Under the pieces are notes generated by a model. It worked only from the letters and a program-made list of their open reading frames with translations, searched no databases and had not been told where the DNA came from. The translations under genes were made by a program, and so were the position numbers. Shown here one piece after another: positions 15,798 through 24,148 of a stretch of 34,215 nt of DNA; within the stretch, counting starts at the first letter, position 1; each line of letters opens with the position of its first letter. Source of the stretch: JBFFXF01 sp041569895 (lineage in GTDB: Bacteria > Planctomycetota > UBA8108 > JACQVS01); NCBI GenBank assembly GCA_041569895.1, contig JBFFXF010000044.1, positions 1 through 34,215 of the forward strand, in the 5' to 3' direction.

Positions 15798-18700
15798 ATG
15801 GAGGTCGATATGGGGTCCGTACACGCTCCACGTGCCCGTGTGGCACTTTCTTCAACGCTCGTCGTCCTCGCGCTGGTCGCGCGGGCTCCGGTGGCGGGCG
15901 TCGACCTGCTCTACGACTTCGAGGGCGACGCCGGTGGCGTCGCGACCGACAAGCTCGGCGGGGACGGCGCCCAGAACGGGACCTTCCAGAACAACGCCGG
16001 TGTCACCATGGAGGGCGCCCCGTTCGGCGCGCAGGCGGCGGCGTTCGACGTGCCGCTGAGCGGCGCGGAGGGCTTCAATCGCATCCAGATCCCCGGCTCG
16101 ACCGAGCTCGGGATGGCGTTCACGATCGCCGCGAGCGTCGACTTCGACAACACCGGTTTCACGCGACTCTTCACCAGCTACCGCGGCACCGGCGGGGTCG
16201 GCGCGGATCGCATCATCGTCGACTTCGATCCCTCGGGCGGCGTGATCCCCGGCGTGCGCGCGATCATCAACAACACCGTCGTGGGCACCGCGGCGCCCCC
16301 GGCGTCGCTCGCGGACCCGGGCTACCACCACGTCGCGGTGACGTACGACGACGGCGCGGTGGCGATCTACGTCGACGGCGCGGAGGTCGCCTCCGGCACC
16401 GCCGGGAGCGGCCCGGTGACCATGACCCAGGACCTCTTCTTCGGCGAGGATCCGCACGACGGGGGCGGCTCGGCGAACGAGCAGTTCGTCGGCAACGTCG
16501 ACGACATCGTCGTTCTCTCTGGCGCGCTGAGCGCCGAGGAGATCGCGCTGGTCGCGCTCGACGGGGTCGACGGCGCGGGCATCGCGCCCGGTGGCGGGCT
16601 CGCGGTCTGGTACGACTTCGAGGGAGACTCGGGCACGACGATCACCGACAAGTTCGACGCCGACGGCGCGCAGGACGGCATCGTGCTGAACGCCGTCGCG
16701 GTCGACGAGGATCCGGCGAACGCGGCGTTCGGGCAGCGCTCGGCGGCTCTCGCCCCGTTCATCCCGTTCAGCGTCATCGACGTCGGGCGGCTCGGCAACC
16801 TCGGAAGCGCCCTGACGCTCGCGGCGACCATCAACGTCCCCGGCGGAGGGCACTCGGGGGGCGGTCTCGCGCGTGTCTTCAGCACGTTTGCGGGGAGCGG
16901 CAGCCCGGCGGGCCGCCTGATTCTCGACGTCAACCCGAGCGCGTCGGTGGCCGACATCGGCATCCGGCTGATCCTCCCCGACGGCACCGCCGTCGTCGCG
17001 CCGGACACCTTCACCGTCGACGAGAACCACCACATCGCCGCGACGTACGACGCCGGCGACGTGCGCGTCTATCTCGACGGCGTCGAGGTGGCGAGCGGAT
17101 CGACGGCGGGCGACGTCGACCTCGGCGACTTCCCGCTGCGCATCGGCGAGGACCTCGGCGGCGGCGTCAACGAGAACTTCATCGGCATCATGGACGACGT
17201 GCTCATCCTCGGGCGCGCCCTGAGCGCCGGGGAGGTCGCCACCATCGCCGCGAACGGCGCCGCGGCGGTTCTGGGTCGGCCCTTCGAGATCTTCTACGAC
17301 TTCGAGGGGGACTCGGGATCCATCGCCACCGACAAGCTCGATGGGGACGGCGCCCAGGACGGGACGCTCGTCAACAACGTCTCCTTCACCACCGCGGGAG
17401 TCCCCTTCGGCGAGCAGGCGGCTGCGTTCGACCTCCCGCCCGACCCGCCGGTCGCCCCGGACGACTTCAACCGCATCGAGATCCCCGGCTCGACCGATCT
17501 CGGCACGGCGTTCACCATCGCCGCCGAGGTCGACTACGAGAACACCGGCTTCACGCGGCTCTTCACCAGCTACCGCGGCACCGGCGGGGTCGGCACGGAT
17601 CGCATCATCCTCGACTTCGATCCCTCGGGCGGCGTCATCCCCGGGCTCCGCTCCATCATCAACAACACCGTCGTGCAGACGTCGGCGCCGGCGGCGGCGC
17701 TCGCGGACCCCGGCTACCACCACGTCGCGGTGACCTACGACGACGGCGCGGTGGCGCTCTACGTCGATGGCGCGATGGTCGCCTCGGGCACCGCTGCGAG
17801 CGGCCCCGTCACCATGACCCAGAACCTCTTCTTCGGCGAGGACCCCCACGACGGGGGCGGCTCGGCAAACGAGCAGTTCGTCGGCAACGTCGACGAGATC
17901 CTCGTCCTCGGCCGTGCGCTCTCCGCCGCAGATGTGATGGCGGTTGCGGACGCCGGCGTCGACGGCGCGGGGATCGCGCCCGGCGATGGCCTGGCGATCT
18001 ATTACGACTTCGAGGGCGACTCCGGCACGACCATCACCGACAAGTTCGACGCCGACGGCGCGCAGGACGGCATCGTCGTGAACGACGTCAGCGTCGACGA
18101 GACGCCCGGGAACGCCGCCCGCGGCTCGCGCTCCGGCGCCGTCGGCCCGTTCGGCCTCGCCATCCCGTTCAGCGTCATCGACGTCGGCCCGGTGGGCAGC
18201 CTCGGCAGCGGGTTCACGATGGCGGCGACCATCAACGTCCCCGGCGGCGGGCACGCGGGGGGCGGTCTGGCGCGTGTCTTCAGCACGTTTGCGGGAAGCG
18301 GCAGCCCGGCGGGCCGCCTCATCCTCGACGTCAACCCCGACGCCGACGTCGCCGGCATCGGCATCCGGTTGATCCTCCCCGACGGCACCGCCGTCGTCGC
18401 GCCGGACATGTTCACCGTCGACGAAAACCACACCATCGCCGCGACGTACGACGCCGGCGATGTGCGCCTCTATCTCGACGGCGTCGAGGTCGCGAGCGGA
18501 TCGACGGCGGGCGACGTCGATCTCGGCGACTTCCCGCTGCGCATCGGCGAGGACCTCGGCGGCGGCGTCAACGAGAACTTCATCGGCATCATGGACGACG
18601 TGCTGATTCTCGCACGCGCGCTCAGCCCCGAGGACGTCGCGCGACTCACGACCGAGGGCGCCGCGGCGGTCATCAGCGGCGAGCCTCCCGCGAACACGCG

Positions 18701-21005
18701 GCCGACGGCTGTGATCCAGACCAACCCCGACCCGCCGGTGGTGCAGCTCGCCGGGGGAATCGCGGCGGTGATCCTCGACGGCAGCGACTCCGACGACGGC
18801 GACGGCGGCGCGCAGGGGCTGACCTTTCTCTGGGAGAAGCTCGGCGGCCCTGAGGGCGACGTCATCGCCGACCCGGCCGCGGCGGCGACCGAGGTGACCT
18901 TCTCGACGCGAGGCGTCTACGAGTACTCGCTCACCGTCGACGACGGCCAGGCGGAGAACGCCCGCGCCTCGGCGCGTGTCTCGGTCACGGTGCTCTCCGA
19001 GCCGATCCCGATCGACATCCTCTACGACTTCGAGGGGGACAGCGGCGCCGTGGCCACGGACAAGCTGGTCGACGACGGACAGCGCGACGGCGCGCTCTTC
19101 AACAACGTATCGATCGTCTCGAGGGCCGAGGCGCCGGTGCCGTTCGGCAACCGGGCGGCGCGGTTCGAGCCGCCGGACCTGTTCTCGACGCTCGAGATCC
19201 CCGGCACGCTCGAGCTCGGCATGGCGTGGACGATCGCCGCGCACGCCGACTACGAGAACACCGGCTTCACGCGGCTCTTCACCAGCTTCCGCGGCACGGG
19301 CCCGGTCGGCGCCGACCGCATCATCCTCGACTTCGATCCGTCGGGGAATTCCATCCCCGGCGTCCGCGCCATCGTCAACAACGTCGTCGTCCAGACCACG
19401 GAGCCGCCGGCCGTGCTCGCGGAGCCCGGCTACCACCACTTCGCGCTCAGGTACAACGACGGCGCGGTGACCGTCTTCGTCGACGGCGATCCGGTGGTCA
19501 CCGGCACCGCGGGCAGCGGACCGGTGACGATGACCGCGAACCTGCGCTTCGGCGAGGACCCCCACGACGGCGGCGGATCCGCCAACGAGCAGTTCGTCGG
19601 CAACGTCGACGACATCCTCGTCGTCGGCCGCGCCCTGAGCGACATCGACGTCTCGACGCTGGCGGCGGTCGGCGTGCGCGCCAACCTCGAGCGCGCCGGC
19701 GTGTTCGGCGTCCACTACAGCTTCGAGGCGGACGACAGCGGCACGACGATCACCGACCGCTTCGTCATGGACGGCGCCCAGGACGGCGTCGTGCACGGCG
19801 ACGTCTCGGTCGACGAGGACGCCGCCAACGCATTCGCCGGCGAGCAGTCCGGCGTGCTCGCGCCGCTTCCCGCGCCGTTCAGCATCATCGAGATCGGTCC
19901 GGTCCAGAACGTCGGCGACCAGCTGACGCTGGCGGCGGTGGTCAACGTGCCCGACGGCGGCTTCTCGGGTCGCGGTCTGACGCGCCTCTTCAGCACGTAC
20001 GCCGGAGGCGGCAGCCCCGCCGGCCGGCTGATCCTCGACTTCAACCCCGACGCGGACGTCTCCGACATCGGCATCCGGCTGATCGTCCCCGACGGCACGG
20101 CGGTCATCGCCAGTGACACGTTCACCGTCGACGAGCCGCACCACATCGCGGCGACGTACAACAACGGCGAGATCGCCCTCTACCTCGATGGCACGCCGGT
20201 CGCCTCGGGGTCCGGGCCGGGCGGCGACCTCGACCTCGGCGACTTCGCGCTGCGCGTCGGCGAGGACCTCGGCGGCGCCGTCAACGAGAACCTCGAGGGC
20301 ATCGCCGACGACGTGCTCGTCCTCGGCACCGCGCTCACCCCCGCCGAGATCGCGGAGCTCGCCGACATCGGCGCCGACCGGTTCTTCGGCCTCGCGCTGC
20401 CGAACAACGCGCCGACCGCGGTGATCACGACCCGGCCGGATCCCGCGGAGGTGACCATCGCCGATGGCATGGCCTCGGTGCAACTCCTCGGCGGCGACTC
20501 CGACGACGGCGACGGCGGCGAGCAGGGGCTGATGTTCTCCTGGACGAAGGTCAGCGGCCCCGACGGGGACGCCATCGCGACGCCGGACGCGCCGAGCACG
20601 ATGGTGACGTTCACGCAGGCGGGCACCTTCGTCTACCGGCTCACCGTCGACGACGGTCAGGACGAGAACAACACCGACAGCGCCGAGGTCACGGTCACCG
20701 TGCTCCCGGAGCCGCAGCCGATCTTCGTCCGCGGCGACGGCAACGCCGACGGCGAGGTCGACCTCTCCGACGCATCTTTCATCTTCAACTTCCTCTTCCT
20801 CGGCGGCCCGGCGCCGGTCTGTCCCGACGCGGCCGACTCGAACGACGAGGGCGCGCTCTCGATCACGTCCGGGATCTACGTCCTCAACTTCCTCTTCAAC
20901 GGCGGACCTCCGCCGCCGGCGCCGTTCCCCGACTGCGGCGAGGACCCGACGGCGGACGATCTCGGCGAGTGCGACTACCCGGAGGAGAACTGCGCGGCGC
21001 CCTGA
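15798..21005 (+). CDS. Exported giant protein with six LamG modules, two PKD domains and a calcium-loop C-terminus
   Basis: 1735 residues from the ATG at 15798. The ATG at 15810, with GGAGG five bases upstream, is a strong alternative. The signal peptide ends near APVAG before the first module. LamG modules begin at about 15900, 16599, 17283, 17991, 19011 and 19701. Odd-numbered modules ('VATDKL', 'GEDPHDGGGSANEQF') alternate with even ones ('TTITDKF' or 'TTITDRF', 'GEDLGG.VNEN'). PKD-like domains (GSDSDDGDGG, 'YEYSLTVDDGQ') lie at about 18693-18995 and 20403-20706, after modules 4 and 6. A duplicated loop module (RGDGNADGEVDLSD) follows from 20721, but its second half (SNDEGALSITSG) has lost several aspartates. 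This is probably a surface glycan-binding protein (inference). The sulfatase start is 28 bases downstream, suggesting one operon. Confidence 0.9.
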   Translation: MEVDMGSVHAPRARVALSSTLVVLALVARAPVAGVDLLYDFEGDAGGVATDKLGGDGAQNGTFQNNAGVTMEGAPFGAQAAAFDVPLSGAEGFNRIQIPGSTELGMAFTIAASVDFDNTGFTRLFTSYRGTGGVGADRIIVDFDPSGGVIPGVRAIINNTVVGTAAPPASLADPGYHHVAVTYDDGAVAIYVDGAEVASGTAGSGPVTMTQDLFFGEDPHDGGGSANEQFVGNVDDIVVLSGALSAEEIALVALDGVDGAGIAPGGGLAVWYDFEGDSGTTITDKFDADGAQDGIVLNAVAVDEDPANAAFGQRSAALAPFIPFSVIDVGRLGNLGSALTLAATINVPGGGHSGGGLARVFSTFAGSGSPAGRLILDVNPSASVADIGIRLILPDGTAVVAPDTFTVDENHHIAATYDAGDVRVYLDGVEVASGSTAGDVDLGDFPLRIGEDLGGGVNENFIGIMDDVLILGRALSAGEVATIAANGAAAVLGRPFEIFYDFEGDSGSIATDKLDGDGAQDGTLVNNVSFTTAGVPFGEQAAAFDLPPDPPVAPDDFNRIEIPGSTDLGTAFTIAAEVDYENTGFTRLFTSYRGTGGVGTDRIILDFDPSGGVIPGLRSIINNTVVQTSAPAAALADPGYHHVAVTYDDGAVALYVDGAMVASGTAASGPVTMTQNLFFGEDPHDGGGSANEQFVGNVDEILVLGRALSAADVMAVADAGVDGAGIAPGDGLAIYYDFEGDSGTTITDKFDADGAQDGIVVNDVSVDETPGNAARGSRSGAVGPFGLAIPFSVIDVGPVGSLGSGFTMAATINVPGGGHAGGGLARVFSTFAGSGSPAGRLILDVNPDADVAGIGIRLILPDGTAVVAPDMFTVDENHTIAATYDAGDVRLYLDGVEVASGSTAGDVDLGDFPLRIGEDLGGGVNENFIGIMDDVLILARALSPEDVARLTTEGAAAVISGEPPANTRPTAVIQTNPDPPVVQLAGGIAAVILDGSDSDDGDGGAQGLTFLWEKLGGPEGDVIADPAAAATEVTFSTRGVYEYSLTVDDGQAENARASARVSVTVLSEPIPIDILYDFEGDSGAVATDKLVDDGQRDGALFNNVSIVSRAEAPVPFGNRAARFEPPDLFSTLEIPGTLELGMAWTIAAHADYENTGFTRLFTSFRGTGPVGADRIILDFDPSGNSIPGVRAIVNNVVVQTTEPPAVLAEPGYHHFALRYNDGAVTVFVDGDPVVTGTAGSGPVTMTANLRFGEDPHDGGGSANEQFVGNVDDILVVGRALSDIDVSTLAAVGVRANLERAGVFGVHYSFEADDSGTTITDRFVMDGAQDGVVHGDVSVDEDAANAFAGEQSGVLAPLPAPFSIIEIGPVQNVGDQLTLAAVVNVPDGGFSGRGLTRLFSTYAGGGSPAGRLILDFNPDADVSDIGIRLIVPDGTAVIASDTFTVDEPHHIAATYNNGEIALYLDGTPVASGSGPGGDLDLGDFALRVGEDLGGAVNENLEGIADDVLVLGTALTPAEIAELADIGADRFFGLALPNNAPTAVITTRPDPAEVTIADGMASVQLLGGDSDDGDGGEQGLMFSWTKVSGPDGDAIATPDAPSTMVTFTQAGTFVYRLTVDDGQDENNTDSAEVTVTVLPEPQPIFVRGDGNADGEVDLSDASFIFNFLFLGGPAPVCPDAADSNDEGALSITSGIYVLNFLFNGGPPPPAPFPDCGEDPTADDLGECDYPEENCAAP
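15900..20402 (+). repeat. Three A-B LamG dimers in tandem, split by a PKD domain
   Basis: The order is A-B-A-B-PKD-A-B. The first two dimers are about 1.4 kb apart. For example, the stretch from 17101 recurs from 18502 over about 100 bases with a single difference, a period of 1401 bases or 467 codons. The third dimer (19011-20402) is more diverged. Near-identity at synonymous sites points to recent duplication or gene conversion. Confidence 0.85.
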
Positions 21006-21033
21006 GCTTCCCTGCCTCGCAAGAACGGAGACC

Positions 21034-22572
21034 ATGAACGGTACGGAACGGAGACGCGGGAAACGGCGGCGACCGGCGCGGGCGGGGCTCCTGCTCGCGG
21101 CGGTCGTCGCCGCATGCGCCGTGTCGGTCGCGGAGGAGGACGAGCGGCGCACGAGCTTCCTCCTCATCACCGCCGACGACCTCAACTGCGATTCGGTCGG
21201 GGCGTACGGCTCTCGCGTGCCCGACATCACGCCGAACATCGATCGGCTGGCGTCGGAGGGGCTTCGCCTCGAGTACGCGCACGTCACCATCGCTGTGTGT
21301 CAGCCGTGCCGCTCGGTGTGGCTCACCGGACGGTATCCGCACCAGAGCGGCGGCGAGGGGTTCCACACGCTGAGGGTCCCCGGCGTGCCGACGCTCCCCG
21401 CGCTGCTCCGCTCGGCGGGCTACCGCGTCGGGATCCTCGGCAAGGGGAGACACTCGACGCCCTACCCCGACTTCGAGTGGGACGCGCGCTTCGAGGCCGC
21501 CGAGCTCGGCGGCGGGCGCTCCCCGTCGCTCTACGGCGAGCGCGCCAAGAAGTTCATCGCGGACTCCGTCGCCGCGAAGCGCCCGTTCTTCCTGATGGCC
21601 AACTCCCACGATCCGCACCGGCCCTTCCACAACGCCGGGCCACCGCGCAAGGGCGCCGAGCCGCCGACGCGCGTCTACACGCCGGGGGAGGTCGTCGTCC
21701 CCGGCTTCCTGCCCGACCTGCCCGAGGTCCGTCTCGAGATCTCCGAGTACTTCAGCTCGGTGAGACGCTGCGACGACACCGTCGGCGCCGTGCTGCGCGC
21801 GCTCGAGGAGAGCGGCCACGCCGGGAACACGCTGGTTATGTTCCTCTCCGACCACGGCATGGCGCTGCCGTTCGCCAAGACGAACTGCTACCTCCACAGC
21901 ACGCGCACGCCGTGGATCGTTCGCTGGCCGGGTCGCGTCCCGGCGGGCTCGGTGGACCGGGAGCACATGATCTCCGGTGTCGATCTGACGCCGACCGTCC
22001 TCGACGCGCTGAAGATCGAGCAACCGAGCGGGCTCGCCGGGCGGTCCTTCCTGCCGGTCCTCCGCGGCGGCACGCAGAGCGGTCGCGACATGGTCTTCAC
22101 TCAGTTTCATCAGACTTCGGCGCGGCGCGCCTATCCCATGCGGTGCGTGCTGACGAAACGCTTCGGGTACATCTGGAACCCCTGGGCCGACGGCGAGCGC
22201 GTCTTCCGGAACGAGTCGCAGAGCGGCCGCACGATGAAGGCGATGCGCGCCGCGGCGGAGGACGACCCGGCGCTCCGGGCGCGCGTCACGCTCTTCCTCG
22301 AGCGCGTCCCGGAGGAGCTCTACGACTTCGCGAACGATCCGGACGCGCTCGAGAACCTCGCCGGCGATGCCACGCATCGCGAGGAGCTCGATCGCCTCAG
22401 GCGGCGCCTGCTCGAGTGGATGGAGCGCACCGGAGACCCGGCGCTCGCCGCCTTCAGGCAGCGCGACTCCACCGAGGCGCGCGAGGCGTTCGTCCGCAGC
22501 CAGGAGGAGCGCGCCGGCACGCGGGAACGCCGACGCGCGCGGAAATCGCGCCGCAAGAGCGACGAGGGCTGA
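21034..22572 (+). CDS. Exported formylglycine-dependent sulfatase (S1 family)
   Basis: 512 residues. It should hydrolyse sulfate esters or sulfamates, probably on a polysaccharide or its fragments. A basic N-terminus and hydrophobic stretch (17-33) contain VAAC28, a possible lipobox, so it may be a lipoprotein. The metal-binding start of the fold is ITADDLNCDSVG (D48, D49). The formylglycine motif is CQPCR at 89-93, of the C-x-P-x-R type, followed by the expected LTGRYPHQSG. SDHG later in the chain supplies further metal ligands. The segment FHQTSARRAYPMRCV near residue 360 resembles sulfamidase/heparan N-sulfatase-like members, but substrate cannot be set from sequence. The ATG has GGAG three bases upstream. 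It lies 28 bases after the LamG gene and converges on the catabolic operon. A matching formylglycine-generating enzyme is not in the window. Confidence 0.93.
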   Translation: MNGTERRRGKRRRPARAGLLLAAVVAACAVSVAEEDERRTSFLLITADDLNCDSVGAYGSRVPDITPNIDRLASEGLRLEYAHVTIAVCQPCRSVWLTGRYPHQSGGEGFHTLRVPGVPTLPALLRSAGYRVGILGKGRHSTPYPDFEWDARFEAAELGGGRSPSLYGERAKKFIADSVAAKRPFFLMANSHDPHRPFHNAGPPRKGAEPPTRVYTPGEVVVPGFLPDLPEVRLEISEYFSSVRRCDDTVGAVLRALEESGHAGNTLVMFLSDHGMALPFAKTNCYLHSTRTPWIVRWPGRVPAGSVDREHMISGVDLTPTVLDALKIEQPSGLAGRSFLPVLRGGTQSGRDMVFTQFHQTSARRAYPMRCVLTKRFGYIWNPWADGERVFRNESQSGRTMKAMRAAAEDDPALRARVTLFLERVPEELYDFANDPDALENLAGDATHREELDRLRRRLLEWMERTGDPALAAFRQRDSTEAREAFVRSQEERAGTRERRRARKSRRKSDEG

Positions 22573-22602
22573 GCCGGGTGAAAGCGGCGCCGCCCGCGGC
22601 GA

Positions 22603-23403
22603 TCACCACGCCGTCCAGCCGCCGTCGACGACGAGGTTGTGGCCGGTGACGTAGGAGCTCGCGTCGCTCGCGAGGAAGACGACCGCGCCGCGGAGCTCGT
22701 CCGGTCGCCCCATGCGGCCCATCGGGCTGCGCGTCTCGAGGCGCTCGACCAGTTGCCGCGACGCCGACTCCGCCGGGAACGGTCCCGGGCTCAGGCAGTT
22801 GACGCGCACGCGGTCGGGCGCCCAGTAGATGGCGAGGTGACGGGCCATCTGGATGATGCCGCCCTTGAGCGTCTGGTAGGCGACCGGGTTCGCGGGGCCG
22901 ACGCCCTCGTACGCCCCGGGGTACGACGCCACCAGTCCGTACATCGAGCCGAGCAGGATGACGCTCGCCGGCGCACCGCGCTCGACAGCGTGATCGCGGA
23001 GCCGGCGCGCGAGCGCGAAGTAGCCGCTCGCGTTGGCGAGCTGCCGCGTGAACTGATCGAACGACACTGTCGTCCAGTCGTCGGCGATCGCCTCGTGCGC
23101 GTTGTTGACGAGCACGTCGACCTGGCCCGCGAGCCGCACGGCGTCGTCGAAACCGCGCGCGATCGATGCCTCGTCGCCGTGGTCGAGGACGGCGCCGGCG
23201 TGACGGGCGCCGGACGGCGCGGGAAGCGACGCGGCGGTCGACGATGCCCGCTCGGCGTCGCGGCTCGTCACCACCACCGTCGCGCCGGCCTCCGCCAGCC
23301 CGCGCGCGATGGCGCGGCCGAGGTGCCCCGCGCCGCCCGTGACCAGGGCGACCTTGCCGCCGAGGTCGAAGAGCCGCGGCACGTCGCGATCGTCCGGCGC
23401 CAT
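22603..23403 (-). CDS. SDR-family NAD(P)-dependent oxidoreductase
   Basis: 266 residues, the usual length for a classical short-chain dehydrogenase/reductase. The Rossmann nucleotide motif is TGGAGHLG (22-29). The structural motif is NNAH (100-103) where NNAG is typical. The catalytic Ser is about 153 (GSMYG) and the Tyr-Lys pair is YQTLK (Y176, K180). The end VTGHNLVVDGGW is standard for the family. It is the last gene of the minus-strand operon, starting four bases after the PhyH stop, with GGGAGG in the preceding gene as ribosome site. A sugar or sugar-acid alcohol is the likely substrate given its neighbours (inference); gluconate 5-dehydrogenase-like enzymes are the nearest named type I recognise. 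Confidence 0.92.
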   Translation of the reverse strand: MAPDDRDVPRLFDLGGKVALVTGGAGHLGRAIARGLAEAGATVVVTSRDAERASSTAASLPAPSGARHAGAVLDHGDEASIARGFDDAVRLAGQVDVLVNNAHEAIADDWTTVSFDQFTRQLANASGYFALARRLRDHAVERGAPASVILLGSMYGLVASYPGAYEGVGPANPVAYQTLKGGIIQMARHLAIYWAPDRVRVNCLSPGPFPAESASRQLVERLETRSPMGRMGRPDELRGAVVFLASDASSYVTGHNLVVDGGWTAW

Positions 23404-23407
23404 CGGC

Positions 23408-24148
23408 TCAGCCTCCCTGTGGCGTCAGCTTGCGGGCCTCGTCGTACTTCGCGAGGAGCGCCTCGTCGGTGCGCGTGTGCGCGCCGCGGTAGGGGATGAT
23501 CAGCGCCAGCCGGGAGCGACCGCTGCGGTTGACGTCGCTGCGGTGGATGGTCTGGCCGTGATGGATCACCGCGTCGCCGGGATCGAGCGTCACGACGAGG
23601 CTCTCGAACGCGCCGGGCTCGGGCTGGCGTGCGAGCCCGTACGAGTTGCCCTTGACGCCCGACGGCGCGTGCGGCCAGAGCTCGCGATGCGAGCCGCGCA
23701 GGTACTCGACGGGGCCGTTCTCCGGCGTCACCGCATCGAGCGCGATCCACAGCGTCAGCACGTCGGGCGGCGTCTGGCAGAAGTACGCGTTGTCCTGGTG
23801 GAACGGCACCGCGCTGCCGACCATCGCGGGCTTGTTGAACGTCTCGACGCCGAGCGGCACCGGGTCGCCGCCGAGGAGCGGCCGCACGAGGTCGAGGAAG
23901 TCCGGTCGCTCGCGCAGGCGCGCGAAGTACGGCTCGTTGCGGTCGAGCCGCCAGAAGTTCCTTACCGACCGGCCGTCCGGCTCGAGCGTGTAGTCGTCGA
24001 CGGGAACGCTCTCCAGGCGACTCTCGAAACCGGCGAGCACGTCGCGCACCTCGGCCACCTCATCGGCGGAGAGCACGGCGCGGACACGCACCACGCCGTC
24101 GCGCTCGTACTCGCGCCGGATCGCATCGATATCGAAACGCATCGTCAT
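23408..24148 (-). CDS. Phytanoyl-CoA dioxygenase (PhyH)-family Fe(II)/2-oxoglutarate oxygenase
   Basis: 246 residues. The iron-binding facial triad is visible: HQD (H117, D119) and the distal histidine in HRSDVNRSG (H202), with an arginine (R211 or R213) placed to bind 2-oxoglutarate. The frame stays open further upstream, but the ATG at 24148 is chosen because it overlaps the stop of the preceding oxidoreductase gene as ATGA, a classic sign of translational coupling, and because homology-like sequence (FDIDAIRREYERDGVV) begins there. Bacterial PhyH proteins hydroxylate varied small molecules and are abundant in Planctomycetes; the natural substrate is not predictable. Its place in a sugar-type catabolic operon suggests it modifies the imported compound (inference). 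Confidence 0.92.
   Translation of the reverse strand: MTMRFDIDAIRREYERDGVVRVRAVLSADEVAEVRDVLAGFESRLESVPVDDYTLEPDGRSVRNFWRLDRNEPYFARLRERPDFLDLVRPLLGGDPVPLGVETFNKPAMVGSAVPFHQDNAYFCQTPPDVLTLWIALDAVTPENGPVEYLRGSHRELWPHAPSGVKGNSYGLARQPEPGAFESLVVTLDPGDAVIHHGQTIHRSDVNRSGRSRLALIIPYRGAHTRTDEALLAKYDEARKLTPQGG

Noticed and set aside
12476..21005. Reading the LamG arrays as a retroelement or phage tail locus
   Set aside because: No reverse transcriptase, integrase or structural phage protein is present; the modules and C-terminal loops are typical of exported planctomycete proteins.
15852..21290. Minus-strand open frame of 1812 codons opposite the larger LamG gene
   Set aside because: Its repeats ('EVEDDAIRADPAGAA') simply reflect the LamG repeats on the coding strand; no signal peptide or domain is present.
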